A stretch of DNA of 6,172 nucleotides from Bacillota bacterium (GTDB lineage: Bacteria > Bacillota_A > Clostridia > Lachnospirales > Bianqueaceae): assembly GCA_017420625.1 (NCBI GenBank), contig JAFOIR010000375.1:1-6172 (forward strand). Direction: 5' to 3'. Position numbers and translations under genes: made by a program. This document shows, one piece after another, positions 1-5,330 of the stretch. Under the pieces are notes generated by a model that did not search any database, was not told the origin of the DNA, and was given only the letters and a program-made list of their open reading frames with translations. Each line of letters opens with the position of its first letter. Within the stretch, counting starts at the first letter, position 1.

Positions 1-133
1 ACATACGGGCATGCGCCTGGATTATATCTGGACCGCAAAAAGGCACAGGGTGCTTCAGTCAAAGGTGGTCCTGAACGGGATCAGCGGGCCGGTGCTTTCC
101 GACCATTTCGGAGTTCTGGCAGAGATCGAATGA
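1..133 (+). CDS. Endonuclease/exonuclease/phosphatase family protein, C-terminal end (partial)
   Basis: Only the last 43 residues are visible; the gene begins upstream of the window and stops at TGA 131-133. The tail reads RLDYIW, then a basic stretch, then VVLNG-SGPVLSDHFGVLAEIE. The RLDYIW segment and the closing SDHFGV motif are typical of the C-terminal strands of the EEP (DNase I-like) fold. There the SDH histidine is a catalytic residue of metal-dependent phosphodiesterases and phosphatases. The substrate (nucleic acid, sphingomyelin or phosphoinositide) cannot be told from the tail. The stop lies 18 nt before the first possible start of the glucosidase gene, so the two are probably co-transcribed. 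Family assignment is good; specific function is unknown. Confidence 0.75.
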   Translation, partial: HTGMRLDYIWTAKRHRVLQSKVVLNGISGPVLSDHFGVLAEIE

Positions 134-151
134 ATAAAGGAAACAGACAAC

Positions 152-1999
152 ATGAGAGAAAGTGGAATGGATCGGAAAATGAGAAAAGAGGAAGGGAGCT
201 GCCGTAGCAGTTCTCAGTCCGGAGTACCCGGAGGCGGAAGCAGCGGTCTGCAGGATGAAGCAGGCGGTCAGCCGGGTAGGAAAGAAAGCGAGGGGCAAAT
301 GTCCGAGGGAATGAAATGGTGGCAGAAAACGAATGTCTGCGAGATCTATATCAGAAGCTTCAACGATTCTGACGGAGACGGCATCGGAGATCTGAACGGA
401 ATCACTGAAAAGCTTGACTATTTGAAGGAGTTGGGAATCGGAGCCATCTGGCTTACTCCCTGTTACAAGTCCCCCCAGGCGGACAACGGCTATGACAGTG
501 CCGACTATTATGAGATCGATGAAACCTTCGGGACCATGGAGGACATGGATCATCTGATTGCCGAGGCAGGAAAGAGGGGCATCCGCATTGTCATGGATCT
601 CGTCTTCAACCACACCTCCGACCAAAACAGCTGGTTTCTGGAATCCGCGTCCGGGAAAGACAATCCAAAGAGCGACTGGTATATCTGGCGCGACGCCAGG
701 CCCGACGGGAGCGAGCCGACAAACTGGCGGAACATTTTCGGCGGTTCCGCCTGGACCTGGTCAGAGACACGCGGTCAGTATTATCTTCACACATTCCTCA
801 GCGAGCAGCCGGACCTCAACTGGGAGAACCCCGAGGTGCGGGAGGCTCTTTACAACGTGGCAAACTTCTGGCTGGACAAGGGAGTCGGAGGCTTCAGGAT
901 GGACGCGGTCACTTATATCAAAAAACCCGCGTTGACAGACGGAGAACCCGATGGCCGCGACGGAAGGGCAGCGATCCACAAAATGACAGCCAATACAGAG
1001 GGCATCCTGGATTTCCTTCATGAATTCAAAGATCGGGTTCAGCGTGGAAGAGATATTTTCACCGTGGGTGAAGCAAACGGTGTCCGGGCGTCAGAGCTTT
1101 CCCAATGGGTCGGAGACGAGGGTGTTTTTGATATGGTCTTCGAATTCTCCCATATGCTGATCGACCTCAACAATGAGATCGACTGGTCCAGCCGCAGAAA
1201 CTGGTCTCTTGCGGACCTGAAGAGGATTCTGGGTGACAGCCAGCGGAACACCGCTGAAAACGGCTGGTATCCGATTTTCTTTGAAAACCACGATCAGCCC
1301 CGGTGCATTGACCACTACTTTCCGTGGGTTTCCGACAGTGAAAACGGATCCGAAGAAAGTATGGCAGCAAAAGTGATCGGAACCCTCATGTTCACCCTGC
1401 GCGGGACCCCTTTTGTTTATCAGGGACAGGAGCTGGGCTTCCGCAATGTGACCTGGGACAATATCGACGACTATAACGATATTTCCACAAGAAGGCACTA
1501 CCACTTCCTCATACACGAGGGCAGAACCGAGGAAGAGGCTCTGGAGGCAGTCCGTCATTTCAGCAGGGACAGTGCCAGAACCCCCATGCAGTGGACTGCG
1601 GAGGAAAACGCCGGTTTTACAACAGGAGAGCCCTGGCTTCCGGTAAACGATAATTACAGAACCTGCAACGCGGATTCGGAGGAAAAAGATCCGGATTCGG
1701 TCCTCTCCTGGTACCGCACAATGGCTGCTTTGAGGAACAGCCACGCTGAGCTGACTGAGGGAAGTTACGAGGAGATTTTAAATGAGAACGAGCAGATCTA
1801 TGCCTTTGTCCGCAGGGGCAAGTCTGCTGAGGCGATCGTCCTGACGAATTTCTCCAGGGAGAAAGCTGAATTTGATGCCTCTGTCCTGGAGGGAGCGGAG
1901 CTGGTGATTTCCTCCGCAGGAAAAAGCGGAAACGGCGGCGTGGAAGGTGTGCTGGCGCCCCTGGAAGCGGCTGTTTATGAGAGAAAGCTTGATAAGTGA
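152..1999 (+). CDS. GH13 alpha-glucosidase (oligo-1,6-glucosidase / glucan glucosidase type)
   Basis: Retaining glycoside hydrolase expected to release glucose from the non-reducing end of short alpha-glucans in the cytoplasm; no signal peptide is visible. The GH13 blocks appear in order (numbering from ATG 152): NDSDGDGIGD near residues 71-80 (calcium-type loop), NGYDSADYY 112-120, DLVFNH 149-154 (region I), QPDLNWENPEVR 219-230, GFRMDAV with nucleophile D251, VGEAN with acid/base E307, and FENHDQPR with H380 and D381. All three catalytic acids are present. Start choice is uncertain. ATG 152 has the best ribosome binding site (AAGGA 137-141, 10-nt gap), but its first ~50 residues are a Ser/Gly/Glu-rich stretch unlike the family. 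Homologues normally begin at the KWW motif, which here follows in-frame ATGs at 299 and 311 and would give 566 or 562 residues, the usual family length. Linkage preference (alpha-1,6, alpha-1,4 or sucrose) cannot be fixed from sequence. Confidence 0.93.
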   Translation: MRESGMDRKMRKEEGSCRSSSQSGVPGGGSSGLQDEAGGQPGRKESEGQMSEGMKWWQKTNVCEIYIRSFNDSDGDGIGDLNGITEKLDYLKELGIGAIWLTPCYKSPQADNGYDSADYYEIDETFGTMEDMDHLIAEAGKRGIRIVMDLVFNHTSDQNSWFLESASGKDNPKSDWYIWRDARPDGSEPTNWRNIFGGSAWTWSETRGQYYLHTFLSEQPDLNWENPEVREALYNVANFWLDKGVGGFRMDAVTYIKKPALTDGEPDGRDGRAAIHKMTANTEGILDFLHEFKDRVQRGRDIFTVGEANGVRASELSQWVGDEGVFDMVFEFSHMLIDLNNEIDWSSRRNWSLADLKRILGDSQRNTAENGWYPIFFENHDQPRCIDHYFPWVSDSENGSEESMAAKVIGTLMFTLRGTPFVYQGQELGFRNVTWDNIDDYNDISTRRHYHFLIHEGRTEEEALEAVRHFSRDSARTPMQWTAEENAGFTTGEPWLPVNDNYRTCNADSEEKDPDSVLSWYRTMAALRNSHAELTEGSYEEILNENEQIYAFVRRGKSAEAIVLTNFSREKAEFDASVLEGAELVISSAGKSGNGGVEGVLAPLEAAVYERKLDK

Positions 2000-2115
2000 C
2001 AGCGGCTTTTCCATATGACAATGAATTTTTTATATGTGCCGGCACCTGATAAGTGTAAGCGTGGTGTTTTCTTGCGCCAGTGGGTTTTATAAATGACAGT
2101 GGCTTTTTCATGTAA
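1991..2115. repeat. Imperfect dispersed repeat downstream of the glucosidase gene
   Basis: A 27-bp unit at 1992-2018 (ATAAGTGACAGCGGCTTTTC and 7 further bases) recurs at 2089-2115 with 22 of 27 positions identical by hand alignment. A third partial match, GATAAGTG plus related bases, begins at 2048. The first copy includes the last codons and stop of the glucosidase gene. On the minus strand both full copies start with ATG followed by a Lys-Pro-Leu-Ser coding stretch, but in different frames and without a convincing ribosome binding site. I therefore read this as DNA repetition, not coding. Function is unknown. Confidence 0.5.
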
Positions 2116-2143
2116 CCGTAATTTTTCATATGACGTGGTTTTA

Positions 2144-2179
2144 ACCTGCTGCCCCTCATTCAGTGCAGGGGCAGCAGGT
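2144..2179 (+). other. Perfect 13-bp hairpin abutting a ribosome binding site
   Basis: ACCTGCTGCCCCT (2144-2156) is perfectly complementary to AGGGGCAGCAGGT (2167-2179), leaving a 10-nt loop. No U-run follows; instead AGGAGG begins two bases after the stem, at 2181. It is therefore not a standard rho-independent terminator in the + direction, and the minus-strand side also lacks a good T-run. It may be a 5'-UTR structure that stabilises mRNA or tunes translation, or a recognition site for a protein. The structure itself is certain; its role is not. Confidence 0.7.
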
Positions 2180-2195
2180 CAGGAGGAAAGAATTT

Positions 2196-2309
2196 ATGCT
2201 GGAAGTCGGAACCAAAGCACCGGAATTTACTCTTCCGGATCAGAACGGAGAAATGAAAAGGCCAGGCAAAAGAACACTGATGCAGGTTTTCAGAAAGGAG
2301 AGAACAAAG
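2196..2309 (+). pseudogene. Peroxiredoxin (Bcp/AhpC-TSA type) N-terminal remnant, open into glucokinase
   Basis: ATG 2196 has an excellent ribosome binding site (AGGAGG 2181-2186, 9-nt gap). It starts with MLEVGTKAPEFTLPDQNGE, which matches the usual N-terminus of Bcp-type thiol peroxidases. The similarity ends at about residue 20 (near base 2255). The peroxidatic cysteine motif and the rest of the roughly 150-residue thioredoxin fold are missing, so it cannot be an active peroxidase. The remaining residues (MKRPGKRTLMQ...) do not resemble the family. No stop occurs before the kinase start at 2310 and the frame is the same, so translation from 2196 would give a kinase with a 38-residue extension. 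A GTG at 2163 also opens this frame but lies in the hairpin loop and is unlikely to be used. The likely explanation is an internal deletion of a peroxiredoxin gene that left its start signals in front of the kinase. Confidence 0.6.
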
Positions 2310-3254
2310 ATGAAACCCTATGCTTTCGGAATCGATCTCGGCGGAACGACCGTCAAGTGCGGTTTCTTTAAAAATGATGGAAGTTTAATTGAAAAATGGG
2401 AAATCCCGACAATAAAAGACAATGGCGGAGTGCAGATCCTTCCGGATATCGCGGCTGCCATTAAGGGAAAACTCTCAGAGCGCGATGTCTCTCCCGAAGA
2501 TGTGGAAGGCGTCGGCATCGGTGTCCCCGGTCCGGTTCTGGCGAACGGAGTAGTCAATGGCTGTGTGAATCTGGGATGGGGTGTGTTCAATGTAGCTGAG
2601 GAGCTCTCCGGTCTTCTGGGCGGTATTCCTGTCGTCGCAGCTAATGATGCCAATGTCGCCGCCCTTGGTGAGCAATGGAAGGGCGGTGGTGAAGGCCATC
2701 AGAATGTCGTCATGGTGACTCTGGGCACCGGAGTCGGAGGCGGCATCATCGTCGGAGGCAGGATCCTTGCGGGCGGCCACGGTGCGGCAGGAGAGATCGG
2801 CCACATCCAGATGCGGAAAGACGAGACCGCCGTCTGCGGCTGCGGCAAAAAAGGGTGCCTGGAGCAATATGCTTCTGCCACCGGTATTGTCCGCATGGCT
2901 CATCTCGCACTTAAAGAAGAGCGAAAGCTGCCGAGCCTTCTGGACGGAAAAGAAATCACCAGCAAAGAGATCTTTGACGCCGCCAAAGCCGGCGACGATG
3001 CCGCCCTCGGTCTGGTCGACACCCTGGGAGAAATGCTCGGTACAGCCCTTGCCCACATTACCGCGGTCGTAGACCCTGATGTCATCGTCATTGGCGGCGG
3101 TGTCTCCAAAGCCGGACAGATCCTGATCGATGCTATCACAAAACACTATCGCACTGCGGCTTTCCACGCCTGCCGTGACACCGAATTCAAACTCGCTGTC
3201 CTTGGAAACGATGCCGGCATGTACGGCGCTGTCCGCACGGTACTGAACCGATAA
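2310..3254 (+). CDS. glcK: ROK-family glucokinase
   Basis: ATP-dependent cytoplasmic sugar kinase, most likely converting glucose to glucose 6-phosphate. From ATG 2310 the protein has 314 residues, normal for the family. Visible motifs: GIDLGGTTVK (7-16, ATP phosphate-binding loop), GIGVPGP (69-75), ANDANVAALGE (111-121) with catalytic D113, GTGVGGG (139-145), GEIGH (161-165) followed by CGCGKKGCLE (176-185), and VDPDVIVIGGGVS (254-266). H165, C176, C178 and C183 form the structural zinc site of ROK kinases, and E162 with H165 contact the sugar. ATG 2310 is chosen because AAAGGAG (2294-2300) lies 9 nt before it and the protein then begins at the family's usual point; in-frame starts at 2196 and 2163 would add a peroxiredoxin-like extension. 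The neighbouring glucosidase supplies the substrate. Another hexose, such as mannose or N-acetylglucosamine, cannot be excluded from sequence alone. Confidence 0.93.
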   Translation: MKPYAFGIDLGGTTVKCGFFKNDGSLIEKWEIPTIKDNGGVQILPDIAAAIKGKLSERDVSPEDVEGVGIGVPGPVLANGVVNGCVNLGWGVFNVAEELSGLLGGIPVVAANDANVAALGEQWKGGGEGHQNVVMVTLGTGVGGGIIVGGRILAGGHGAAGEIGHIQMRKDETAVCGCGKKGCLEQYASATGIVRMAHLALKEERKLPSLLDGKEITSKEIFDAAKAGDDAALGLVDTLGEMLGTALAHITAVVDPDVIVIGGGVSKAGQILIDAITKHYRTAAFHACRDTEFKLAVLGNDAGMYGAVRTVLNR

Positions 3255-3255
3255 A

Positions 3256-3289
3256 GCCGCATGTGCACCAACATAAATCCAAATGCGGC
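3256..3289 (+). other. Hairpin just after the glucokinase stop
   Basis: GCCGCAT (3256-3262) pairs with ATGCGGC (3283-3289), a 7-bp stem with a 20-nt loop starting two bases after the TAA stop. The bases that follow (AGTATTTAAC) contain only three consecutive Ts, so it is a weak candidate for transcription termination; it may instead protect the 3' end of the kinase mRNA. Confidence 0.4.
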
Positions 3290-3291
3290 AG

Positions 3292-3342
3292 TATTTAACT
3301 GCCACAGCTATTTAACCGCCGCAGATATTTAACTTACATACT
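3292..3342. repeat. Three tandem 17-bp repeats
   Basis: TATTTAAC occurs at 3292, 3309 and 3326, an exact 17-bp period. The first two units (TATTTAACTGCCACAGC and TATTTAACCGCCGCAGA) agree at 14 of 17 positions; the third keeps mainly the TATTTAAC core. They lie between the glucokinase and the insertion sequence, outside any convincing gene. They may be a degenerate protein-binding array or slippage-derived repeats; nothing in the sequence identifies a ligand. Confidence 0.65.
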
Positions 3343-3354
3343 CAAACTTCCCAC

Positions 3355-3377
3355 AAGGCTTTCTAATGAAAAGCCTT
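3355..3377. other. Perfect 8-bp hairpin left of the insertion sequence
   Basis: AAGGCTTT (3355-3362) pairs perfectly with AAAGCCTT (3370-3377) around a 7-nt loop. It has no T-run on either side, so it is a poor terminator candidate. It lies just outside or at the left margin of the insertion sequence, whose exact end is not resolved. Confidence 0.45.
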
Positions 3378-3460
3378 ATAAACAGTGACTTTGTCAGCAT
3401 TATAATGTTGACATATACAGGTCTTGACAAAACATATGATTTAGCGCATTACACAAAAAG

Positions 3461-3530
3461 GGCACCTGCCTTTGGTATAATAAGATCGACCAAAATCCAT
3501 TCATACACCGAAAGGAGTGCCCGATCTTAT
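3461..3530 (+). promoter_or_regulatory. Leader inverted repeats able to mask the transposase start signals
   Basis: Two pairings overlap the translation start. First, ATAAGATCG (3480-3488) is perfectly complementary to CGATCTTAT (3522-3530), which covers the first two bases of the start codon. Second, GGCACctgCCTTT (3461-3473) can pair with AAAGGaGTGCC (3511-3521), two 5-bp helices that cover the Shine-Dalgarno sequence. The pairings cross each other, so they are alternatives or a pseudoknot. Both upstream arms lie before or at the predicted transcription start (~3488), so a transcript from the element's own promoter would lack them and stay translatable, while read-through RNA could be silenced. 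IS10 and IS50 are known to use this strategy; here it is inferred. Confidence 0.5.
3473..3481 (+). promoter_or_regulatory. Extended -10 promoter of the transposase gene
   Basis: TGGTATAAT (3473-3481) is a consensus TATAAT with the TGn extension. The predicted start of transcription is near 3488, about 40 nt before the transposase ATG. The -35 position (about 3453-3458, ACAAAA) is poor, which the extended -10 can compensate for. Two TTGACA hexamers at 3408-3413 and 3424-3429 are too far upstream to be its -35 box. Confidence 0.55.
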
Positions 3531-4989
3531 GATAACCCAAAGCGTAAAAAATGAGAATACCTGCAGCGCAGTAAATGTTAGTTTTGTCAAGGCAATTGTT
3601 GATCTTAAGATCAGCAAACTCCTGACCGAATGCAATATCAGAAAGAATTCCCGTAAACTCGCAGGCGAGGAATCCGGTGCAAAGCGATCTGCCTTTGAAG
3701 TGTTTCAATTCCTTCTTATGATTGCCTTTGAAGGCTGCAATCTTTACAGGTTCCTTGGTTCCAGAAAACAGGACATTGCCTGTTCCAAGAGCACATACCA
3801 CCGCTTTTTGAATGATTGTCATTACAACTGGAGACGGTTTGTAACAAAGCTTGCTTCACGCGTAATCTCATATTTTGATTCTCTGACCTGTGAAAGCCGC
3901 TTCAAGGCATTTGTTCTTGATGATTCTGTTATCGGCCGCAACCGCAGCAAAGCAGTGGAACTGCTTGCATTTATTTTTGACCATGTTACCGGGAAAAAGA
4001 TTAAAGGTTTCAATCTCCTTCTCCTGGGATGGACAGACAGCTTCAGTTTTGTTCCGGTTGGATTCAACATGCTTTCCTCCGCAAAGGAAGAAAAGCGTAT
4101 CAACGATATCCGGAAAGATATTGACAAACGTACTTCCGGATACAAAAATCGCATGGCTGCAGTCATGAACAAGCCAGATGCAGCGATCGAACTTATTCAC
4201 AATGCCGTAAAAGCAGGTATTGCCGCCGACTGTGTCCTAATGGATACATGGTTTACAAATGAACCATTTATCAACCGGGTACTGGAAGAAGGGCTTCAAG
4301 TAATAGGCATGCTTAAAGACAACAAGCAGCGCTATTATTATGGAAAAAGGCTATTAGGCCTTAAAGAGCTTGCGTCGTGCTGCGCCCGTCTCGGTGCCCC
4401 CAGTGATTATCTTGGCTCTGTGGTTGTACGTACCCGTAATTTACAGATCCCTGTAAAGATTGTTTTTGTCAGAAACCGTAACAAACGAAGCGAGTATATC
4501 CTGATCCTGTCTACAGACTGCACTTTAAGTGATGAAGAGATCATCCGCAGGTACGGCTGCCGCTGGAGCATAGAATGCTGCTTCAAAGTCGGCAAATCGC
4601 TGCTGCGTCTGGGAAAAGAATTCCAGCCTGTAAATTACGATACAACTGTCAGCAGTACCGCACTGGTTCTCACCCGTTTCATAATCCTGGAATGGATCAG
4701 GCGGAAAAACAGCGATGAGAAAACCATTTGTGAATTATTTTTTGTCTGTTGCGAGGATGTCCGTGACATGGAATACTCCGAAGCTTTAAAGCAGCTATTG
4801 TCTATCTTCGTAACCGGCATAAACAGCGGAGATGTAACAATCAGCGAAAATACCCGCGTTGAATTGCTTGAGTGGTACATCACTCAGCCTGCATTTATCA
4901 GATCACTATGTACAGATCTGATGCAGGAAACAGGGCTCATTGAATCCACAGCGAATCATAAGCCGGAGAAAAAGTCAACTGTTGCATAA
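3529..4989 (+). CDS. IS4-family DDE transposase
   Basis: Catalyses cut-and-paste movement of the surrounding insertion sequence. From ATG 3529 it has 486 residues, within the IS4-family range. The RNase H-like DDE core is readable: FVLDDSVIGRNRSK with the first aspartate at D131 or D132, the block FDHVTGKKIKGFNLLLLGWTD (150-170) common in this group, VLMDTWF with the second aspartate D239, and RYGCRWSIECCFKVGK (341-356). The last block fits the IS4 Y-(2)-R-(3)-E-(6)-K signature exactly as Y342, R345, E349 and K356, with E349 the catalytic glutamate. AAAGGAG (3511-3517) lies 11 nt before the ATG; an in-frame GTG at 3517 overlaps that site and is rejected as the start. The frame is unbroken and all catalytic residues are present. 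It is more AT-rich than the two sugar genes, as expected for transferred DNA. Confidence 0.93.
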   Translation: MITQSVKNENTCSAVNVSFVKAIVDLKISKLLTECNIRKNSRKLAGEESGAKRSAFEVFQFLLMIAFEGCNLYRFLGSRKQDIACSKSTYHRFLNDCHYNWRRFVTKLASRVISYFDSLTCESRFKAFVLDDSVIGRNRSKAVELLAFIFDHVTGKKIKGFNLLLLGWTDSFSFVPVGFNMLSSAKEEKRINDIRKDIDKRTSGYKNRMAAVMNKPDAAIELIHNAVKAGIAADCVLMDTWFTNEPFINRVLEEGLQVIGMLKDNKQRYYYGKRLLGLKELASCCARLGAPSDYLGSVVVRTRNLQIPVKIVFVRNRNKRSEYILILSTDCTLSDEEIIRRYGCRWSIECCFKVGKSLLRLGKEFQPVNYDTTVSSTALVLTRFIILEWIRRKNSDEKTICELFFVCCEDVRDMEYSEALKQLLSIFVTGINSGDVTISENTRVELLEWYITQPAFIRSLCTDLMQETGLIESTANHKPEKKSTVA

Positions 4990-5141
4990 TCAAAGGCAAA
5001 TAGCTCTTGAAATCCTTGTCCAACAAGTGTTTCAGGCTTAATTGCTTATGGGAAGATTGAGATAGTTATTTCTATAAATATGGTTTTATGAAGATGGATG
5101 TGCATCCTTTTGATTGTTTGTGGTAATGAATAAAAGAAACC

Positions 5142-5181
5142 AGCTCTGACGAGAAAATAATAATCCCGCCAGAGCTTTTTT
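5142..5181 (+). terminator. Rho-independent terminator
   Basis: AGCTCTGACG (5142-5151) pairs with CGCCAGAGCT (5167-5176) as 7 bp, one mismatch, then 2-3 bp, with a 15-nt A-rich loop. It is followed by six Ts ending at 5181. It would stop rightward transcription from the transposase side before the oppositely oriented relaxase gene. On the minus strand the hairpin is followed by GGTTTCTTTTA, so weak two-way termination is possible. Confidence 0.75.
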
Positions 5182-5234
5182 AATCAATCTCATTTTAATA
5201 CTTCGTTGAAAGCTGAAGTGAAGATTTCATGAAT

Positions 5235-5279
5235 GACCTCGCTATTATGGAAACTGCCCCCTTTTTTGGCGGAGAGGTC
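5235..5279. other. Nested inverted repeat near the relaxase 3' end
   Basis: GACCTC (5235-5240) pairs with GAGGTC (5274-5279). Inside it, CTGCC (5254-5258) can pair with GGCGG (5268-5272) with one G-T wobble, around a C/T-rich loop. No T-run follows on either strand in a terminator arrangement. It may be a structured mobile-element site or simply chance. Confidence 0.3.
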
Positions 5280-5330
5280 TATTGTTATAATGATATTTGC
5301 ACATTCGTACTGTATTTAGAAATGAAAAGC

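Larger units (their letters stand above)
3400..5040 (+). mobile_element. IS4-family insertion sequence (boundaries approximate)
   Basis: The element is defined by its single IS4-type DDE transposase (3529-4989) with its own promoter, and by non-coding flanks that separate it from the sugar genes on the left and the relaxase gene on the right. Terminal inverted repeats could not be fixed with confidence. The best candidate pair is around 3417-3430 (ACAGGTCTTGACAA) and the complement of 5015-5032 (AACACTTGTTGGACAAG), about 11 of 17 matches with one gap. No matching target-site duplication was found next to that pair. Treat both ends as estimates within roughly 50-250 bp. The transposase frame is complete, so the copy could be functional. 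Confidence 0.6.
4990..5330. other. Non-coding stretch between transposase and relaxase genes
   Basis: This 341-bp AT-rich interval lies between two convergent genes, and I find no convincing gene in it on either strand. It should contain the right end of the insertion sequence, probably in its first part. A short palindrome CTTGTccaACAAG lies at 5015-5027, a terminator at 5142-5181 and a nested inverted repeat at 5235-5279. A TGTTATAAT sequence (5283-5291) resembles an extended -10 on the + strand but lacks a -35 box and leads into the 3' end of the relaxase gene. Confidence 0.6.

Noticed and set aside
1617..2159. Minus-strand open frame of 180 codons opposite the glucosidase 3' end
   Set aside because: It lies mostly antisense to a clearly real GH13 gene, has Arg/Pro-rich composition typical of a shadow frame, and its recognisable short motif comes from the DNA repeat.
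2144..2179. Rho-independent terminator after the glucosidase gene
   Set aside because: The hairpin is strong but is followed by a Shine-Dalgarno sequence, not a T-run, and the opposite strand also lacks a proper T-run.
2475..3305. Minus-strand open frame of 276 codons opposite glucokinase
   Set aside because: It is the complementary shadow of the ROK kinase, which has all family motifs on the + strand; the antisense product shows no family features.
3292..3342. CRISPR-like array
   Set aside because: The 17-bp units are directly abutting with no unique spacers, only three copies exist, and no cas gene is present.
3366..3554. Small + strand open frame of 62 codons upstream of the transposase
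   Set aside because: It spans the transposase promoter, ribosome binding site and start, has no good ribosome binding site of its own, and its product resembles nothing I recognise.
5096..5115. Possible second terminator at GGATGTGCATCC followed by TTTTG
   Set aside because: The stem is only 4-5 bp with a very small loop and a broken T-run; the nearby hairpin at 5142-5181 is far better.
3400..5292. 8-bp direct repeat TTATAATG at 3400-3407 and 5285-5292 as a target-site duplication of the IS
   Set aside because: The sequences just inside the two copies (TTGACATATACAG and the complement of GGAGAGGTCTATTG) do not form inverted repeats, and an AT-rich 8-mer match is expected by chance over this search space.
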